A stretch of DNA of 64,000 nt from Parabacteroides sp. PM6-13. Its GTDB lineage: Bacteria; Bacteroidota; Bacteroidia; Bacteroidales; Tannerellaceae. Shown here one piece after another: positions 43,383 through 52,450 of the stretch (the stretch's first letter is position 1; every line of letters starts with the position of its first letter). The DNA lies in the NCBI RefSeq assembly GCF_029892605.1, contig NZ_JARXWF010000005.1:124001-188000 (forward strand), read 5' to 3'. The position numbers and the translations under genes are program-made. The notes below the pieces were generated by a model that was not told the origin of the DNA, made no database searches, and saw only the letters and a list, made by a program, of their open reading frames with translations.

Positions 43383-43535
43383 TTATTTCGCGTAATAATC
43401 TTTTACAGCTTCGTTAGGAACCATTTCTTCCTGGAAGATATAAGCGCCTGTTTTCGGAGACTTAACCATTTTGATTACCTTGGAATAGGTACGGCCGTCA
43501 CCTTTCTTAAAAGTTGCAACTGCTTTCTTTGCCAT
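43383..43535 (-). CDS. DUF4295-family small basic protein (probably ribosomal protein bL38)
   Basis: A 50-residue protein reading MAKKAVATFKKGDGRTYSKV at its start and NEAVKDYYAK at its end. The small basic frame follows rpmB and rpmG in the same order throughout Bacteroidetes. I recall this DUF4295 family as the Bacteroidetes-specific ribosomal protein bL38 found in the Flavobacterium ribosome structure; the identification is from memory. The terminator just downstream confirms it is the last gene of this ribosomal operon. Confidence 0.85.
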   Translation of the reverse strand: MAKKAVATFKKGDGRTYSKVIKMVKSPKTGAYIFQEEMVPNEAVKDYYAK

Positions 43536-43549
43536 TGTTTAATCTCCTA

Positions 43550-43738
43550 TTATTTAATTTCTTTGTGTAATGTCATTCTCTTCAAGATCGGATTGTATTT
43601 CTTCAACTCCATACGAGCTGTTGTGTTTTTCCGATTCTTTGTTGTGATGTATCTTGAAGTACCCGGCATACCGCTTTCTTTGTGTTCGGTACATTCCAGA
43701 ATCACTTGTACTCTATTGCCTTTTGCTTTTTTTGCCAT
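43550..43738 (-). CDS. rpmG: 50S ribosomal protein bL33
   Basis: A 62-residue bL33 ([37 protein letters not shown]). Only one cysteine is present, so it is the zinc-free C-minus form. Flanked by rpmB (18 nt upstream) and the DUF4295 gene (14 nt downstream) in one operon. Confidence 0.97.
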   Translation of the reverse strand: MAKKAKGNRVQVILECTEHKESGMPGTSRYITTKNRKNTTARMELKKYNPILKRMTLHKEIK

Positions 43739-43756
43739 TTTCTATTTCCTCCGACA

Positions 43757-43996
43757 TTATGCGTTTAAAAAACCTTTTTCAGCGGCTTGTTTGATGGCGG
43801 CATCCAATCCAACTTTGTTGATCGTACGCAACCCTGCGGCTGAAATATTGAGGCTAACCCAACAATCCTGTTCTACCCAGTAGAACTTTTTTGTAAACAG
43901 GTTAACATTGAATTTACGTTTCGTCCGATGATTGGAGTGAGAAACGTTATTGCCAACCATTGCTTTTTTTCCGGTAATTTGACAAACTTTAGACAT
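43757..43996 (-). CDS. rpmB: 50S ribosomal protein bL28
   Basis: A 79-residue bL28 ([57 protein letters not shown]). First gene of the rpmB-rpmG-DUF4295 operon, about 35 nt downstream of the predicted transcription start. No zinc-ligand set is seen beyond the initial cysteine. Confidence 0.97.
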   Translation of the reverse strand: MSKVCQITGKKAMVGNNVSHSNHRTKRKFNVNLFTKKFYWVEQDCWVSLNISAAGLRTINKVGLDAAIKQAAEKGFLNA

Positions 43997-44036
43997 CTCT
44001 TTATTTATTTTATTCTTTTTCTAATCAAATAGGGCG

Positions 44037-44067
44037 CAAAGATATACATTTTTACTGAAGCATACAA
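44037..44067 (-). promoter_or_regulatory. promoter of the rpmB operon
   Basis: On the minus strand TTG (44065-44067) is followed after 20 nt by TATCTTTG (44037-44044), matching the Bacteroidetes consensus with three of four -33 bases. Confidence 0.7.
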
Positions 44068-44160
44068 CTTTCACCCGAAAATACATATAAGAAATCTCCC
44101 TTCTCCGGAACATAGCATCTTGTACAGAAGCGGAAGAAAAAAAATAGTTATCTGAGGCTG

Positions 44161-44244
44161 TACGCAGGATGAGACTTGAACTCACACGCCGTAACCGGCA
44201 CTACCCCCTCAAAGTAGCGTGTCTACCAATTCCACCACCTGCGC
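44161..44244 (-). tRNA. tRNA-Leu (GAG)
   Basis: An 84-nt class II tRNA. The acceptor stem GCGCAGG pairs with CCTGCGT (one G-U). The D-arm GGAATTGGTAGACA and the T-arm GTTCAAGTC are typical. The anticodon stem CTACT/GGTAG encloses loop TTGAGGG, giving anticodon GAG (Leu CUC/CUU). A long variable arm (GCCGGTTACGGC) supports leucine. CCA is not encoded. Confidence 0.95.
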
Positions 44245-44255
44245 GTCATAAGGGG

Positions 44256-44337
44256 TGCCCAGAACAGGACTCGAACCTGCACGTCTCGCGACACTCGCAC
44301 CTGAAACGAGCGCGTCTACCAATTCCGCCACCTGGGC
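44256..44337 (-). tRNA. tRNA-Leu (CAG)
   Basis: An 82-nt class II tRNA with acceptor GCCCAGG/TCTGGGC, anticodon stem CTCGT/GCGAG around loop TTCAGGT (anticodon CAG, Leu CUG), a long variable arm (GTCGCGAGAC) and T-loop GTTCGAGTC. 11 nt from the neighbouring tRNA-Leu (GAG). CCA is not encoded. Confidence 0.95.
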
Positions 44338-44387
44338 ATTTCCAATACACAAAAAAAGGAGAACCTCTTACCTCCCTTGTACGCCAG

Positions 44388-44460
44388 AGCGAAAGACGGG
44401 ATTCGAACCCGCGACCCTAACCTTGGCAAGGTTATGCTCTACCAACTGAGCTACTTTCGC
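44388..44460 (-). tRNA. tRNA-Gly (GCC)
   Basis: A 73-nt tRNA with acceptor GCGAAAG/CTTTCGC, D-arm GCTCAGTTGGTAGAGC, anticodon stem TAACC/GGTTA around loop TTGCCAA (anticodon GCC) and T-arm CGGGTTCGAATCCCG. First gene of the tRNA operon, directly behind a perfect promoter. Confidence 0.97.
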
Positions 44461-44471
44461 AATAACGGCTG

Positions 44472-44502
44472 CAAAGATAGAGTGATTTTTCTTTTTCACA
44501 AA
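44472..44502 (-). promoter_or_regulatory. promoter of the tRNA-Gly/Leu/Leu operon
   Basis: On the minus strand TTTG (44499-44502), 19 nt, TATCTTTG (44472-44479): a perfect match to the Bacteroidetes consensus. Transcription would start close to 44465, a few nt before the mature 5' end of tRNA-Gly. Confidence 0.88.
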
Positions 44503-44531
44503 ACTTTCTTCGTAGTTTTTTCGCAGTTTTT

Positions 44532-45350
44532 TTAGATTTTTTCCACCAACGCTGTAAATAAGCGGGTCATCACGGTCGCTGCACGGTTGGCCTGCACGAT
44601 TACATCGGCACCATCGTTCACAAAATCATCGGCAAAATGATATCCTTCATTTGTGATAACCGACATACCAAAGACCCGTATATCCGCGTGACGCGCTACG
44701 ATCACCTCCGAAATGGTACTCATCCCGATCGCATCGCCGCCCGCCTTGCCATAAAAAGCATACTCCGCCGGCGTTTCGTACGAAGGGCCGGTCAGCCCTA
44801 CATAGACACCTTTCTTCAAAGCCACTCCCTCTTCATCGGCGATCTCCTCCATCAAACGAATCAGTTCACGGTCATACGCACGCGTCATATCCGGGAAGCG
44901 AGGCCCGAAGTCCTCATTATTGGGACCGATCAAGGGATTGGGTTGCATATTAATATGATCGCGTATGATCATCAGATCGCCCACCTTAAACGACGTATTA
45001 ATTCCTCCGGCAGCGTTCGACACCAACAGGTTTTTAATACCCAATAGTTTCATCACACGAATGGGGAAGGTCACCTGCTGCATCGTATAACCCTCATAAT
45101 AATGAAAGCGTCCCTGCATGGCGATCACATCGCGGCTGCCCAGTTTACCGCAAATAAAATTGCCTTTATGCCCCGATACGGTCGATGTCATAAAATGCGG
45201 GATCTCTTTATAAGGTATAACCACCGGATCCGCAATCTGATCCGCCAGCGAGCCCAAGCCACTTCCTAAAACAATGGCAGTTTCCGGCTGAGCCTTTATC
45301 CGCAAGCGGATGTAATCGGCGGCTTCTTTGTAGTGTGCTGTTTTTATCAT
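44532..45350 (-). CDS. purine nucleoside phosphorylase (trimeric class)
   Basis: A 272-residue PNP of the trimeric inosine/guanosine type. Motifs: [33 protein letters not shown], the phosphate/ribose-binding SNAAGGIN, and [20 protein letters not shown] with the Asn-containing SVITNE base site. It phosphorolyses purine nucleosides in salvage. The MTA/SAH deaminase gene upstream is functionally related. Length and motifs are complete. Confidence 0.95.
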   Translation of the reverse strand: MIKTAHYKEAADYIRLRIKAQPETAIVLGSGLGSLADQIADPVVIPYKEIPHFMTSTVSGHKGNFICGKLGSRDVIAMQGRFHYYEGYTMQQVTFPIRVMKLLGIKNLLVSNAAGGINTSFKVGDLMIIRDHINMQPNPLIGPNNEDFGPRFPDMTRAYDRELIRLMEEIADEEGVALKKGVYVGLTGPSYETPAEYAFYGKAGGDAIGMSTISEVIVARHADIRVFGMSVITNEGYHFADDFVNDGADVIVQANRAATVMTRLFTALVEKI

Positions 45351-45398
45351 GATTTTATTTTTTATTTTTAATGTATATATCCTAATATAGCACCACTA

Positions 45399-45548
45399 CG
45401 TGGCGCAACGATTTGTATATCCATTGACCCCGCGCTTACGCACGGGGCTATTCACATTTTACCCCTAACGGGGGTAGTGATCCACTATTTGTATTTTGAC
45501 TCATATAACTTCTTTAACTTCTAACTTCTTAACTTCTTTAACTTCTCC
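45399..45548. repeat. intergenic hairpins and AACTTCTTT tandem repeat
   Basis: A 20-nt imperfect hairpin (45428-45447, CCCCG...CGGGG), a second CCCC/GGGG hairpin (45462-45473) and, at 45507-45546, about four copies of an AACTTCTTT-like unit. They fill the gap between two minus-strand genes. GC-rich hairpins of this form are frequent in Bacteroidetes intergenic DNA. Confidence 0.65.
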
Positions 45549-45553
45549 CCCAT

Positions 45554-46819
45554 TCACCTTTCCATCAACCGATAGGCCACTTCCGAAGCTTTCTCCAGAA
45601 TAGCCTCTTCGCCCGCCACCTTTTTATTCTCCATCAAAATCCGTCCGTTGCAAATAACCGTATCCACACAACTACCGTTCGCCGCATAGACCAGATTAGA
45701 CACAAAATGAAAATTCGGAGCAAAAGCAGGCATCTTCAGGTCGATCAGAGATAAATCAGCCAAATAGCCTTCAGCAATCCGACCGGCATTCAACCCGGCA
45801 ATCGAAGCCCCCACAACAGTGGCTGCTTCCAGCATCTCCTCGGCCGTCAACGCCTCCGGATCCTTACGCCAGCCTTTCCCCAAAAGCGAGGCCAACTTCA
45901 TCGCCTCGATCATATCTAAATTGTTCGACGAGGAACAGCCATCGGTTCCTATCCCGACCGCAATACCCTTCTCTTTCATCTCCTTAAAGCGAAAATGGAT
46001 ACCGGAGCCCAATTTCATATTCGACGCCGGATTATGCGCCACCTTCACGCCATGATCGGCCAATAACTGAATCTCCTCCTCATCGACATACACCCCATGC
46101 GCAATCATCAAACGCGGCGAAAGCACACCTAACCGATGCAGATAGCGCACGGGCGTCAGCCCGAAATCGCGCAGCGAATTAGCCACTTCCTCCTCCGTTT
46201 CAGCCAGATGCAGATGAATCAACAAGCCATTCTCTACCGAAAAGCGGTTTACCCACTGAAGCATCTCGCCCGACACGGTATAAATAGCATGAGGCCCCAA
46301 CGAATAAGTGATCCGGTCGGTAAACGAACCGACGCGACTATATTGCTCGCGCAATTTCTGCTTGCCTTTGCGCATCAACTCCGGATTGAAATGATCGAAG
46401 CAAACGCCCGACAACACCCCGCGAACGCCCATCTCCTCCACCGCCTGTGCCGTAGCCTCCAGGCGTTGATACATATCGAAAAAGGTGGTCGTGCCCGTCT
46501 TAATCATCTCCAGGCAAGCCAGTTTAGCTCCCCAGTAGACATCTTCGTCGGTCATCTTCGCTTCATTGGGCCAGATCTTCTCCTCCAGCCAGGGCATCAG
46601 CTTCATATCGTCGCCAAAACCACGAAACAATGTCATCGCCGCGTGCGTATGCGTATTCACCAATCCCGGTATCACCGCTTTGCCGCTCCCGTCGATCACC
46701 CGCGATGCATCCACGGCAAGGTGCTCGCCCACCTGCTTAATAAGATTACCTTTTATATATATATCGGTCACCTTATCGAACAGCCATACATTTTTGATTA
46801 ATATATCGGATAGTATCAT
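45554..46819 (-). CDS. amidohydrolase, 5'-methylthioadenosine/S-adenosylhomocysteine deaminase-like
   Basis: A 421-residue metal-dependent amidohydrolase. Metal-binding HTH is in VNTHTHAAMTLFRGFGDDM, further ligands in LIHLHLAETEEE, MIAHGVYVDEE and the Asp in IGTDGCSSSNNLDM. The sequence fits the MtaD/SsnA-like deaminases of adenosine derivatives, and the neighbouring PNP supports purine or SAM-by-product salvage. A related chlorohydrolase-like activity cannot be excluded. The start overlaps the DbpA-like helicase stop by 4 nt. Confidence 0.85.
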   Translation of the reverse strand: MILSDILIKNVWLFDKVTDIYIKGNLIKQVGEHLAVDASRVIDGSGKAVIPGLVNTHTHAAMTLFRGFGDDMKLMPWLEEKIWPNEAKMTDEDVYWGAKLACLEMIKTGTTTFFDMYQRLEATAQAVEEMGVRGVLSGVCFDHFNPELMRKGKQKLREQYSRVGSFTDRITYSLGPHAIYTVSGEMLQWVNRFSVENGLLIHLHLAETEEEVANSLRDFGLTPVRYLHRLGVLSPRLMIAHGVYVDEEEIQLLADHGVKVAHNPASNMKLGSGIHFRFKEMKEKGIAVGIGTDGCSSSNNLDMIEAMKLASLLGKGWRKDPEALTAEEMLEAATVVGASIAGLNAGRIAEGYLADLSLIDLKMPAFAPNFHFVSNLVYAANGSCVDTVICNGRILMENKKVAGEEAILEKASEVAYRLMER

Positions 46820-48126
46820 GAGAAACGGGCTTTTACGTTTTTAATTTTTTCGCCTTCGATGCGACTTAACAGCGAACGGTATTTCTCGCGTTTCACAGCA
46901 GCAAACGAACAGCTCTCTTTCACTTCGACCACGCCCAGTTCCTCTTTCTCTAACCCTCCTTTCTGAAACAAAAAGCCGACAATATCTTTTTTACTCAGTT
47001 TATCGCGCTTCCCCCGGTTGATCGTGAGGGTAACCCAGGGCGACGGAACGGGCTTTTTGGCCACAGCCGGCAGAAAGAACTCCTCCGGTTCACGGTCGAT
47101 ATATTCCGGAGCTGTCTCTTCCGGATTCAGGATCAGATAGGCATTGCCCGAGGCATGCATACGCGCCGTGCGTCCGTTACGATGGATATAGGCCTCCTCG
47201 TTCAAAGGCAGATGGTAATGAATCACATGTTGCACATCGGGAATATCCAAGCCGCGCGACGCCAGGTCGGTCGACACAAACACCGCCGCGCTGCCATTAC
47301 GAAAATAGGACAAAGCCCTTTCGCGTTCGGGCTGCTCCATGCCGCCATGGAAGCTCACATTATCCACTCCCTCGCCTGTCAGATAATTACTCACCCGCTC
47401 GACCGCCTCCCGCAGATTGCAGAACACCAGGGCAGACTCACCTTGCAACTCTCCGAGCAAACGATATAAGGTTTCCAATTTATCTTTCTGCGGAGAGCGT
47501 ACCTGCCGTAGGGTCAGATTCTTCGTCTCCCGACTTTCGCTCAGAAACGAAAGACGAACAGGCGATTTTATGCCGGTAAACGCAGGGATCTCCACCGCCT
47601 CGGTGGCCGAGGTCAATACCCGCCGCCGCAGAGCCGGGAGATGTGCCAGGATCTCTATCATCTCAGAGAGGAAGCCCAATTCCAACGATTTATCGAATTC
47701 ATCGAGCACCAACGTGTGCACCCTATCGAGATTCACCGTGGCCCGTTCGATATGATCCACCAGGCGTCCCGGTGTAGCGATCAAGACCGTCGGCGGATGT
47801 TCCAGATTTTTCTTCTCCGTACGGAAGGGATGTCCACCATAACAGCAGTTCACCTTATAGCCCGTACCCAACGAACGTAATACCGTTTCGATCTGCAGCG
47901 CCAACTCACGCGAGGGGGCCACAATCAAAGCCTGTATTACTTTCTCTTCCCGCGTCAACGCCGTCAGCAACGGCAAAAGAAAGGCCAGGGTCTTACCCGA
48001 TCCGGTGGGGCTCAACAACACCATATCTTTGGTCGTACCGGCACCCAACACAGCCTGTTGCATCTCATTCAAAGACTCGATACCGGCATTTGTCAGGGCG
48101 CGTGAAATCATTTCATTTTCTGCCAT
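46816..48126 (-). CDS. DEAD-box RNA helicase with DbpA-like RNA-binding domain
   Basis: A 436-residue helicase with Walker A SPTGSGKT (about 39-46), a DEFD box in LVLDEFDKSLELGF, SAT in LTSATEAV, and motif VI HRNGRTARM. The last ~75 residues (VTLTINRGKRDKLSKKDIVG) form the DbpA/CsdA RNA-binding domain, suggesting a 23S rRNA assembly role. The frame is open to 48156, but that start lies inside a perfect promoter; the ATG at 48126 (MAENEM) fits. Box is DEFD, not DEAD. Confidence 0.92.
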   Translation of the reverse strand: MAENEMISRALTNAGIESLNEMQQAVLGAGTTKDMVLLSPTGSGKTLAFLLPLLTALTREEKVIQALIVAPSRELALQIETVLRSLGTGYKVNCCYGGHPFRTEKKNLEHPPTVLIATPGRLVDHIERATVNLDRVHTLVLDEFDKSLELGFLSEMIEILAHLPALRRRVLTSATEAVEIPAFTGIKSPVRLSFLSESRETKNLTLRQVRSPQKDKLETLYRLLGELQGESALVFCNLREAVERVSNYLTGEGVDNVSFHGGMEQPERERALSYFRNGSAAVFVSTDLASRGLDIPDVQHVIHYHLPLNEEAYIHRNGRTARMHASGNAYLILNPEETAPEYIDREPEEFFLPAVAKKPVPSPWVTLTINRGKRDKLSKKDIVGFLFQKGGLEKEELGVVEVKESCSFAAVKREKYRSLLSRIEGEKIKNVKARFS

Positions 48127-48153
48127 ATAAAGCGTATGGATTAATTCTACGCA

Positions 48154-48184
48154 CAAATATACGCTAAATAGTCATCGACCCAAA
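48154..48184 (-). promoter_or_regulatory. promoter of the helicase-deaminase operon
   Basis: On the minus strand TTTG (48181-48184), 19 nt, TATATTTG (48154-48161): exact match to TTTG, N19-21, TAnnTTTG. Predicted start near 48148. Confidence 0.85.
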
Positions 48185-48230
48185 AGAAGATATTATTTTG
48201 AGGATGCCCGAAGCCTCTTTTTTCAAAAGT

Positions 48231-48407
48231 GTTAAAATACGGATTGTAAGCAAAAAGGGCTTTTTTGTAACAAATCCATACGTTAAAAAGTGTTACTCGC
48301 GGGACTAATTTAAAATACCCCGGCGTTTTTGCGCAAAAAGTCGGTCGGAAGTTTTAAATCGTAAGTTGAGGGTTTTCGAAAAATCAGCCTAATTAACACA
48401 TATTAAG
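48231..48407 (+). repeat. dispersed intergenic element, copy A
   Basis: A 177-nt stretch aligning with the minus strand of 22061-22239. The 39-nt core is at 48279-48317 (37 of 39 identical). Both copies hold an A-rich/T-rich small hairpin just before the core (near 48250-48268 here). In this orientation it points at the FtsX-type permease gene 194 nt downstream. Confidence 0.8.
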
Positions 48408-48510
48408 AAATATAATTCACAGATACTGCAACGTCTCGGATTGTATGCCGTCTATAGGATAAAGATGTGTGTTTAAATAGCGTGATGTATCTATAAAAAC
48501 ATCATAAATG

Positions 48511-48526
48511 CATTACCTTGGTAATG
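48511..48526. promoter_or_regulatory. 7-bp palindrome, possible operator
   Basis: CATTACC and GGTAATG are separated by TT, forming a perfect symmetric site 75 nt before the permease ATG. No known regulator is assigned. Confidence 0.35.
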
Positions 48527-48600
48527 AAAAGGAACGGAACATCCTGCCTGAGAAGGTCGGATGTATCTTTTTTAACAAAACGAATATAAAAAACAGCTAT

Positions 48601-50955
48601 ATGAAAACTATCTTACGCAACTTTCTAAGCGTTATCAAACGCTTCAAAATGGCCACCTTCCTGAATATTTTGGGACTATCGATTGCTTTCGTCGCGTTTA
48701 TGGTTATTATGATCCAGGTTGATTACGACAATGGGTTCGACCGGCACCATCCCCAGGGCGATTGTATCTTTCGGGTAGAAGCCCAATTCGATCATGGCAG
48801 CGAAACACAGACTATAATCAATCGCCCCTTGGCGGACCTGTTTATCAAATCATCACCACATATCCTGGCTGGTGCCTTGGCGAATCCCTGGGGTGGCGAT
48901 ATGTTCTTTTCAATCGAAAAAGAGGGAAGCTTGCATCATTTTCAGGAAAAAGGAATTACGGTCTATCCGGAATTTGTCGATGTCTTTTCATTAGACATCC
49001 TGGAGGGAGAGGGCCAATCGATTGCGGAGCCTAACAAGGTGTTGATTCCGATGAGTATGGCGCGGAAGCTGTTTGGCAACAGTTCGGCGGTTAATCAAAC
49101 GCTGAAAGGAAGAAACGGATCGTTAACGGTCGGCGGTGTCTATCGCGATATACCAGACAATTCGATCATTCAAAACACGATTATCCGACGTATTCCTGAA
49201 AATGAGAATATCAACAACTATGGCAACTGGAATTACAACGTCTATATCCGGCTCGACCGGCCGGAGAACGCCGCAGGATTGATGGAAAACTTCATACGGG
49301 TGACCGATCCTTCTATCCTGGGAAAAGACTTTACATGGGAGGAAAACAGTTTCAATTTCCGCATGACACCTATCGCGGATGTCCATTTCACGACCGACGC
49401 GAAGTATGACTCCACCCCGAAAGCCAGTCGGCAAACCCTGTTGGTGCTTTTTGCTATCGCTATTATTATTGTGGTGATCGCGGCGATCAACTTCACCAAC
49501 TTCAGTACCGCCTTAACCCCTATGCGCATCAAAAGCATTAACACGCAAAAGGTATTGGGTGGTGATACGTCGACCATACGCTCTTCTCTTATCTTCGAAG
49601 CGGTAGGCATCAGCCTGTTGGCCTACCTCATCGCGTTAGGCATATTGGCCATCCTTCCGTTCACCTCTATCACCAGCTTATTGGAAGCCTCTTTATCCAT
49701 CGGGCAACATCTTCCGATTGTAGGCGGCACCCTATTGATCGCGCTCGCGACCGGCCTCATTGCCGGAATCTATCCGGCGATTTATATGACCTCTTTCCCA
49801 CCGGCATTGGTACTGAAGGGAAGTTTCGGCCTATCCCCCAAAGGGAGAACCCTGAAAAACGCCTTGATCAGTGTGCAGTTTGTGGCTTCGTTTGCCCTTA
49901 TTATTGCCTCCTTCTTTATGTATCTGCAGAATTGGTATATGCAAAACACCGCCCTGGGCTATGACAAAGAGCAGGTTATTATCTCCAACACCTCGGGCGA
50001 ACTGGTCAAAAGTAAAAGCGCGTTTATCGACCAGATCAAATCGCACGCGGGCATCGATGACCTAACATTTTCCGAACCGCTCCTGTCGAGCTCCGACCAG
50101 TATATGGGATGGGGACGGAGGTATAAAGACGAACAGATCAATTACCAATGCCTGCCGGTTGATCCCTCTTTCCTGGATGTGATGAAGATCGAAGTAACCG
50201 AAGGGCGTGGCTTCCGGGAAGATGATGCCAAAACCCGCCATGGCGTCTACGTATTCAACCAGAAAGCAAAAGAGATGTACGATATAGAACTGGGCTCCAT
50301 GATCGACAGTGCTACAGTTATCGGCTTCATGCCGGATGTCAAATTTGCCTCGTTCCGCTCCGAAGTGGTTCCGATGGCCTTCTATGTGTGGGGCACGCAG
50401 AATTGGGGAAACCAACCAAACAACATCTATATAAAGGTAAAAGCCGGTGCCGACATGAAAGCCGCCATGAGCCATGTACGTGCTTCGGTGAAAATGTTCG
50501 ACGCGGAATATCCTTTCAATGTGCGTTTCTTCGACGAAGTGTTCAATCAATTATATGAAAAAGAGCAAAAGCTCTCCTCGTTGATCACACTGTTTAGCAT
50601 CATTGCGATCTTTATATCGATGGTAGGTGTTTTCGGACTGGTGGTGTTCGACAGTGTTTATCGTCGGAAAGAGATTGGCGTACGCAAGGTGTTAGGCTCA
50701 TCCACACAGCAGATTCTTATCATGTTCAACAAGAGCTACCTGTTGCTTCTTTGCCTTTGTTTTGTCATTGCCGCGCCTGTCTCCTGGTTTACCGTACACC
50801 GATGGTTAGAAAATTTCGCCTATCGTACGCCGATGTACGCGTGGGTCTATGTCGTTGCCTTTTTCATTATCGTGTTCATTACGATATGCACCGTAACCTT
50901 CCAAAACTGGCGGGCAGCCAATGATAATCCGGTGAACAGCATAAAAACTGAGTAA
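48601..50955 (+). CDS. ABC transporter permease with two FtsX domains (MacB-like)
   Basis: A 784-residue inner-membrane protein starting MKTILRNFLS. An N-terminal helix (MATFLNILGLSIAFVAFMVI) precedes a MacB periplasmic core domain, then FtsX helices near residues 275-300 and 340-430, a second periplasmic domain, and a final FtsX triplet (ISMVGVFGLVVFDSVYRRKE; RKEIGVRKVLGSS). This type is common in Bacteroidetes and works with a separate ATPase, often as mechanotransmission complexes for export or sensing. No ATPase gene lies next to it here, so it is solitary. Start 48601 is preferred over 48508 because conserved sequence begins there. Confidence 0.88.
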   Translation: MKTILRNFLSVIKRFKMATFLNILGLSIAFVAFMVIMIQVDYDNGFDRHHPQGDCIFRVEAQFDHGSETQTIINRPLADLFIKSSPHILAGALANPWGGDMFFSIEKEGSLHHFQEKGITVYPEFVDVFSLDILEGEGQSIAEPNKVLIPMSMARKLFGNSSAVNQTLKGRNGSLTVGGVYRDIPDNSIIQNTIIRRIPENENINNYGNWNYNVYIRLDRPENAAGLMENFIRVTDPSILGKDFTWEENSFNFRMTPIADVHFTTDAKYDSTPKASRQTLLVLFAIAIIIVVIAAINFTNFSTALTPMRIKSINTQKVLGGDTSTIRSSLIFEAVGISLLAYLIALGILAILPFTSITSLLEASLSIGQHLPIVGGTLLIALATGLIAGIYPAIYMTSFPPALVLKGSFGLSPKGRTLKNALISVQFVASFALIIASFFMYLQNWYMQNTALGYDKEQVIISNTSGELVKSKSAFIDQIKSHAGIDDLTFSEPLLSSSDQYMGWGRRYKDEQINYQCLPVDPSFLDVMKIEVTEGRGFREDDAKTRHGVYVFNQKAKEMYDIELGSMIDSATVIGFMPDVKFASFRSEVVPMAFYVWGTQNWGNQPNNIYIKVKAGADMKAAMSHVRASVKMFDAEYPFNVRFFDEVFNQLYEKEQKLSSLITLFSIIAIFISMVGVFGLVVFDSVYRRKEIGVRKVLGSSTQQILIMFNKSYLLLLCLCFVIAAPVSWFTVHRWLENFAYRTPMYAWVYVVAFFIIVFITICTVTFQNWRAANDNPVNSIKTE

Positions 50956-50984
50956 GATATCGCTTCATTTTAATAGAAATAATA

Positions 50985-50992
50985 TACCTTTG
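50985..50992 (+). promoter_or_regulatory. -7 promoter element of the DUF1080 gene
   Basis: TACCTTTG matches TAnnTTTG 43 nt before the ATG at 51036. A -33 TTTG is not seen. Confidence 0.45.
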
Positions 50993-51035
50993 TGCACGTA
51001 CACACTGAACACATATTATTAATTAATCTATAAAA

Positions 51036-52415
51036 ATGAAGACACTATTCAGCACATTCGCCGCAGCGCTTCTTTTGCTCTGTAGCAGTTGTCAACCGAA
51101 CGATGGCTGGCAAAAGTTATTTAACGAAAAAGACCTCACCGGTTTTGTTCAATTAAACGGGCAGGCTCCCTATCGCGTAGAGGGCGGTTGCATCATCGGC
51201 ACATCGGTCAAAGGACAACCCAACAGCTTCCTGGCAACGGAAGCCGCCTATGGTGATTTTATTCTTGAGTTTGAAACCTGGTGTGATCCGGCTGTTAACT
51301 CCGGTGTTCAGTTCCGCAGCGAAAGCTATCCGGAATACAACAACGGGCGTGTGCATGGTTATCAGTGCGAAATGGATCCATCGGATCGTGCCTGGAGCGG
51401 TGGTATCTACGACGAAGCACGCCGTGGTTGGCTGGTAACGCTCACCGACAATGCAGCCGGAAGAGCGGCTTACAAAAAGAATGACTGGAATCAATACCGC
51501 ATTGAAGCCATCGGAAACAACATCCGTATCTGGCTGAACGGGGTAAATACCGCCAACCTCTACGACGAAGAAACCCTGAGTGGCTTCATCGCTTTCCAGG
51601 TGCATAGCATTGGTAACAGTGATGAAAAAGAGGGCAAAGAGATTAAATGGCGCAATATCCGTATCAAAACGGAAGACCTGCAGAATTCCCTAATGCAGGG
51701 AAGCCTGGCTCCTGCCGTAAACCGCATCCCCAATTCGCTTTGCGAAGCAGAAACGGCTGATGGTTGGAAGCTATTGTTCGATGGAAAAACATCCAACGGC
51801 TGGCGCGGTGCCCACAAGGAAGAGTTCCCGAAACATGGCTGGACAATTGCCGACGGACAGATGATCGTGCACAAATCTGACGGTGGCGAATCGACAAACG
51901 GCGGAGACATTGTGACAACAGATCAGTACAGCGCCTTTGAATTACAGATTGAATTCAAAATCACTCCGGGAGCCAACAGTGGTATCAAGTATTTCGTAAC
52001 CGAATCGGAAAAACAAAAAGGTTCGGCATTTGGTCTGGAATACCAATTATTAGACGATAGCCGTCACCCGGATGCCAAAGCCTACACCACAACACCGGGC
52101 AGCCGCACACTGGCCAGCCTTTACGACATGATCAAAGCCGAAAACAAACGTTTCAACGGTGTAAACCAATGGAACCTGGCCACTTTGAAGGTCTATCCCG
52201 ACAACCGGGTAGAGCATTGGCTGAACGGCTTCAAGACCCTGGAATATGTACGCGGTTCGGAAGCCTTCCGCGAAGCGGTGAAAGGCAGCAAATATGCCGC
52301 ACCGGCTTACAACACCGCCGGTCCTTTCGGCGAAGCGGCTGCCGGACACATCCTATTGCAGGATCATGGTGACGAAGTAGCCTTCCGAAGCATTAAAATC
52401 AAAGAGCTGAAATAA
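51036..52415 (+). CDS. lipoprotein with two DUF1080 (3-keto-disaccharide hydrolase-type) domains
   Basis: A 459-residue lipoprotein (lipobox LCSSC, Cys19) with two beta-sandwich DUF1080 domains: about 23-205 (LFNEKDLTGFVQLNGQAPYR; GVQFRSESYPEYNNGRVHGY) and about 240-459 (LLFDGKTSNGWRGAHKEEFP; GIKYFVTESEKQKGSAFGLE). DUF1080 proteins include 3-keto-glycoside hydrolases and PUL-associated glycan enzymes. It is a single gene with its own promoter and terminator, so the substrate cannot be inferred from context. The two halves are divergent in sequence, so the duplication is old. Confidence 0.88.
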   Translation: MKTLFSTFAAALLLLCSSCQPNDGWQKLFNEKDLTGFVQLNGQAPYRVEGGCIIGTSVKGQPNSFLATEAAYGDFILEFETWCDPAVNSGVQFRSESYPEYNNGRVHGYQCEMDPSDRAWSGGIYDEARRGWLVTLTDNAAGRAAYKKNDWNQYRIEAIGNNIRIWLNGVNTANLYDEETLSGFIAFQVHSIGNSDEKEGKEIKWRNIRIKTEDLQNSLMQGSLAPAVNRIPNSLCEAETADGWKLLFDGKTSNGWRGAHKEEFPKHGWTIADGQMIVHKSDGGESTNGGDIVTTDQYSAFELQIEFKITPGANSGIKYFVTESEKQKGSAFGLEYQLLDDSRHPDAKAYTTTPGSRTLASLYDMIKAENKRFNGVNQWNLATLKVYPDNRVEHWLNGFKTLEYVRGSEAFREAVKGSKYAAPAYNTAGPFGEAAAGHILLQDHGDEVAFRSIKIKELK

Positions 52416-52428
52416 TAGATAGTCCGGT

Positions 52429-52450
52429 GAGGGGGGAGAGATCCCCCCTC
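52429..52450 (+). terminator. terminator after the DUF1080 gene
   Basis: GAGGGGGGA (52429-52437) and TCCCCCCTC (52442-52450) form a 9-bp GC-rich stem around GAGA, 13 nt past the stop codon. The following T content is weak. Confidence 0.7.

Larger units (their letters stand above)
48162..48600 (+). other. 439-bp upstream region of the FtsX-type permease
   Basis: This gap holds the helicase promoter (left edge), copy A of the dispersed element (48231-48407), an inverted TGATGT/ACATCA pair (48483-48504) and a CATTACC/GGTAATG palindrome (48511-48526). No gene is supported in it; the frame starting at 48508 is judged to begin at 48601. Confidence 0.7.

Noticed and set aside
46136-46801. 221-codon open frame antisense to the MTA/SAH deaminase gene
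   Set aside because: Shadow of a complete amidohydrolase gene; no independent coding evidence.
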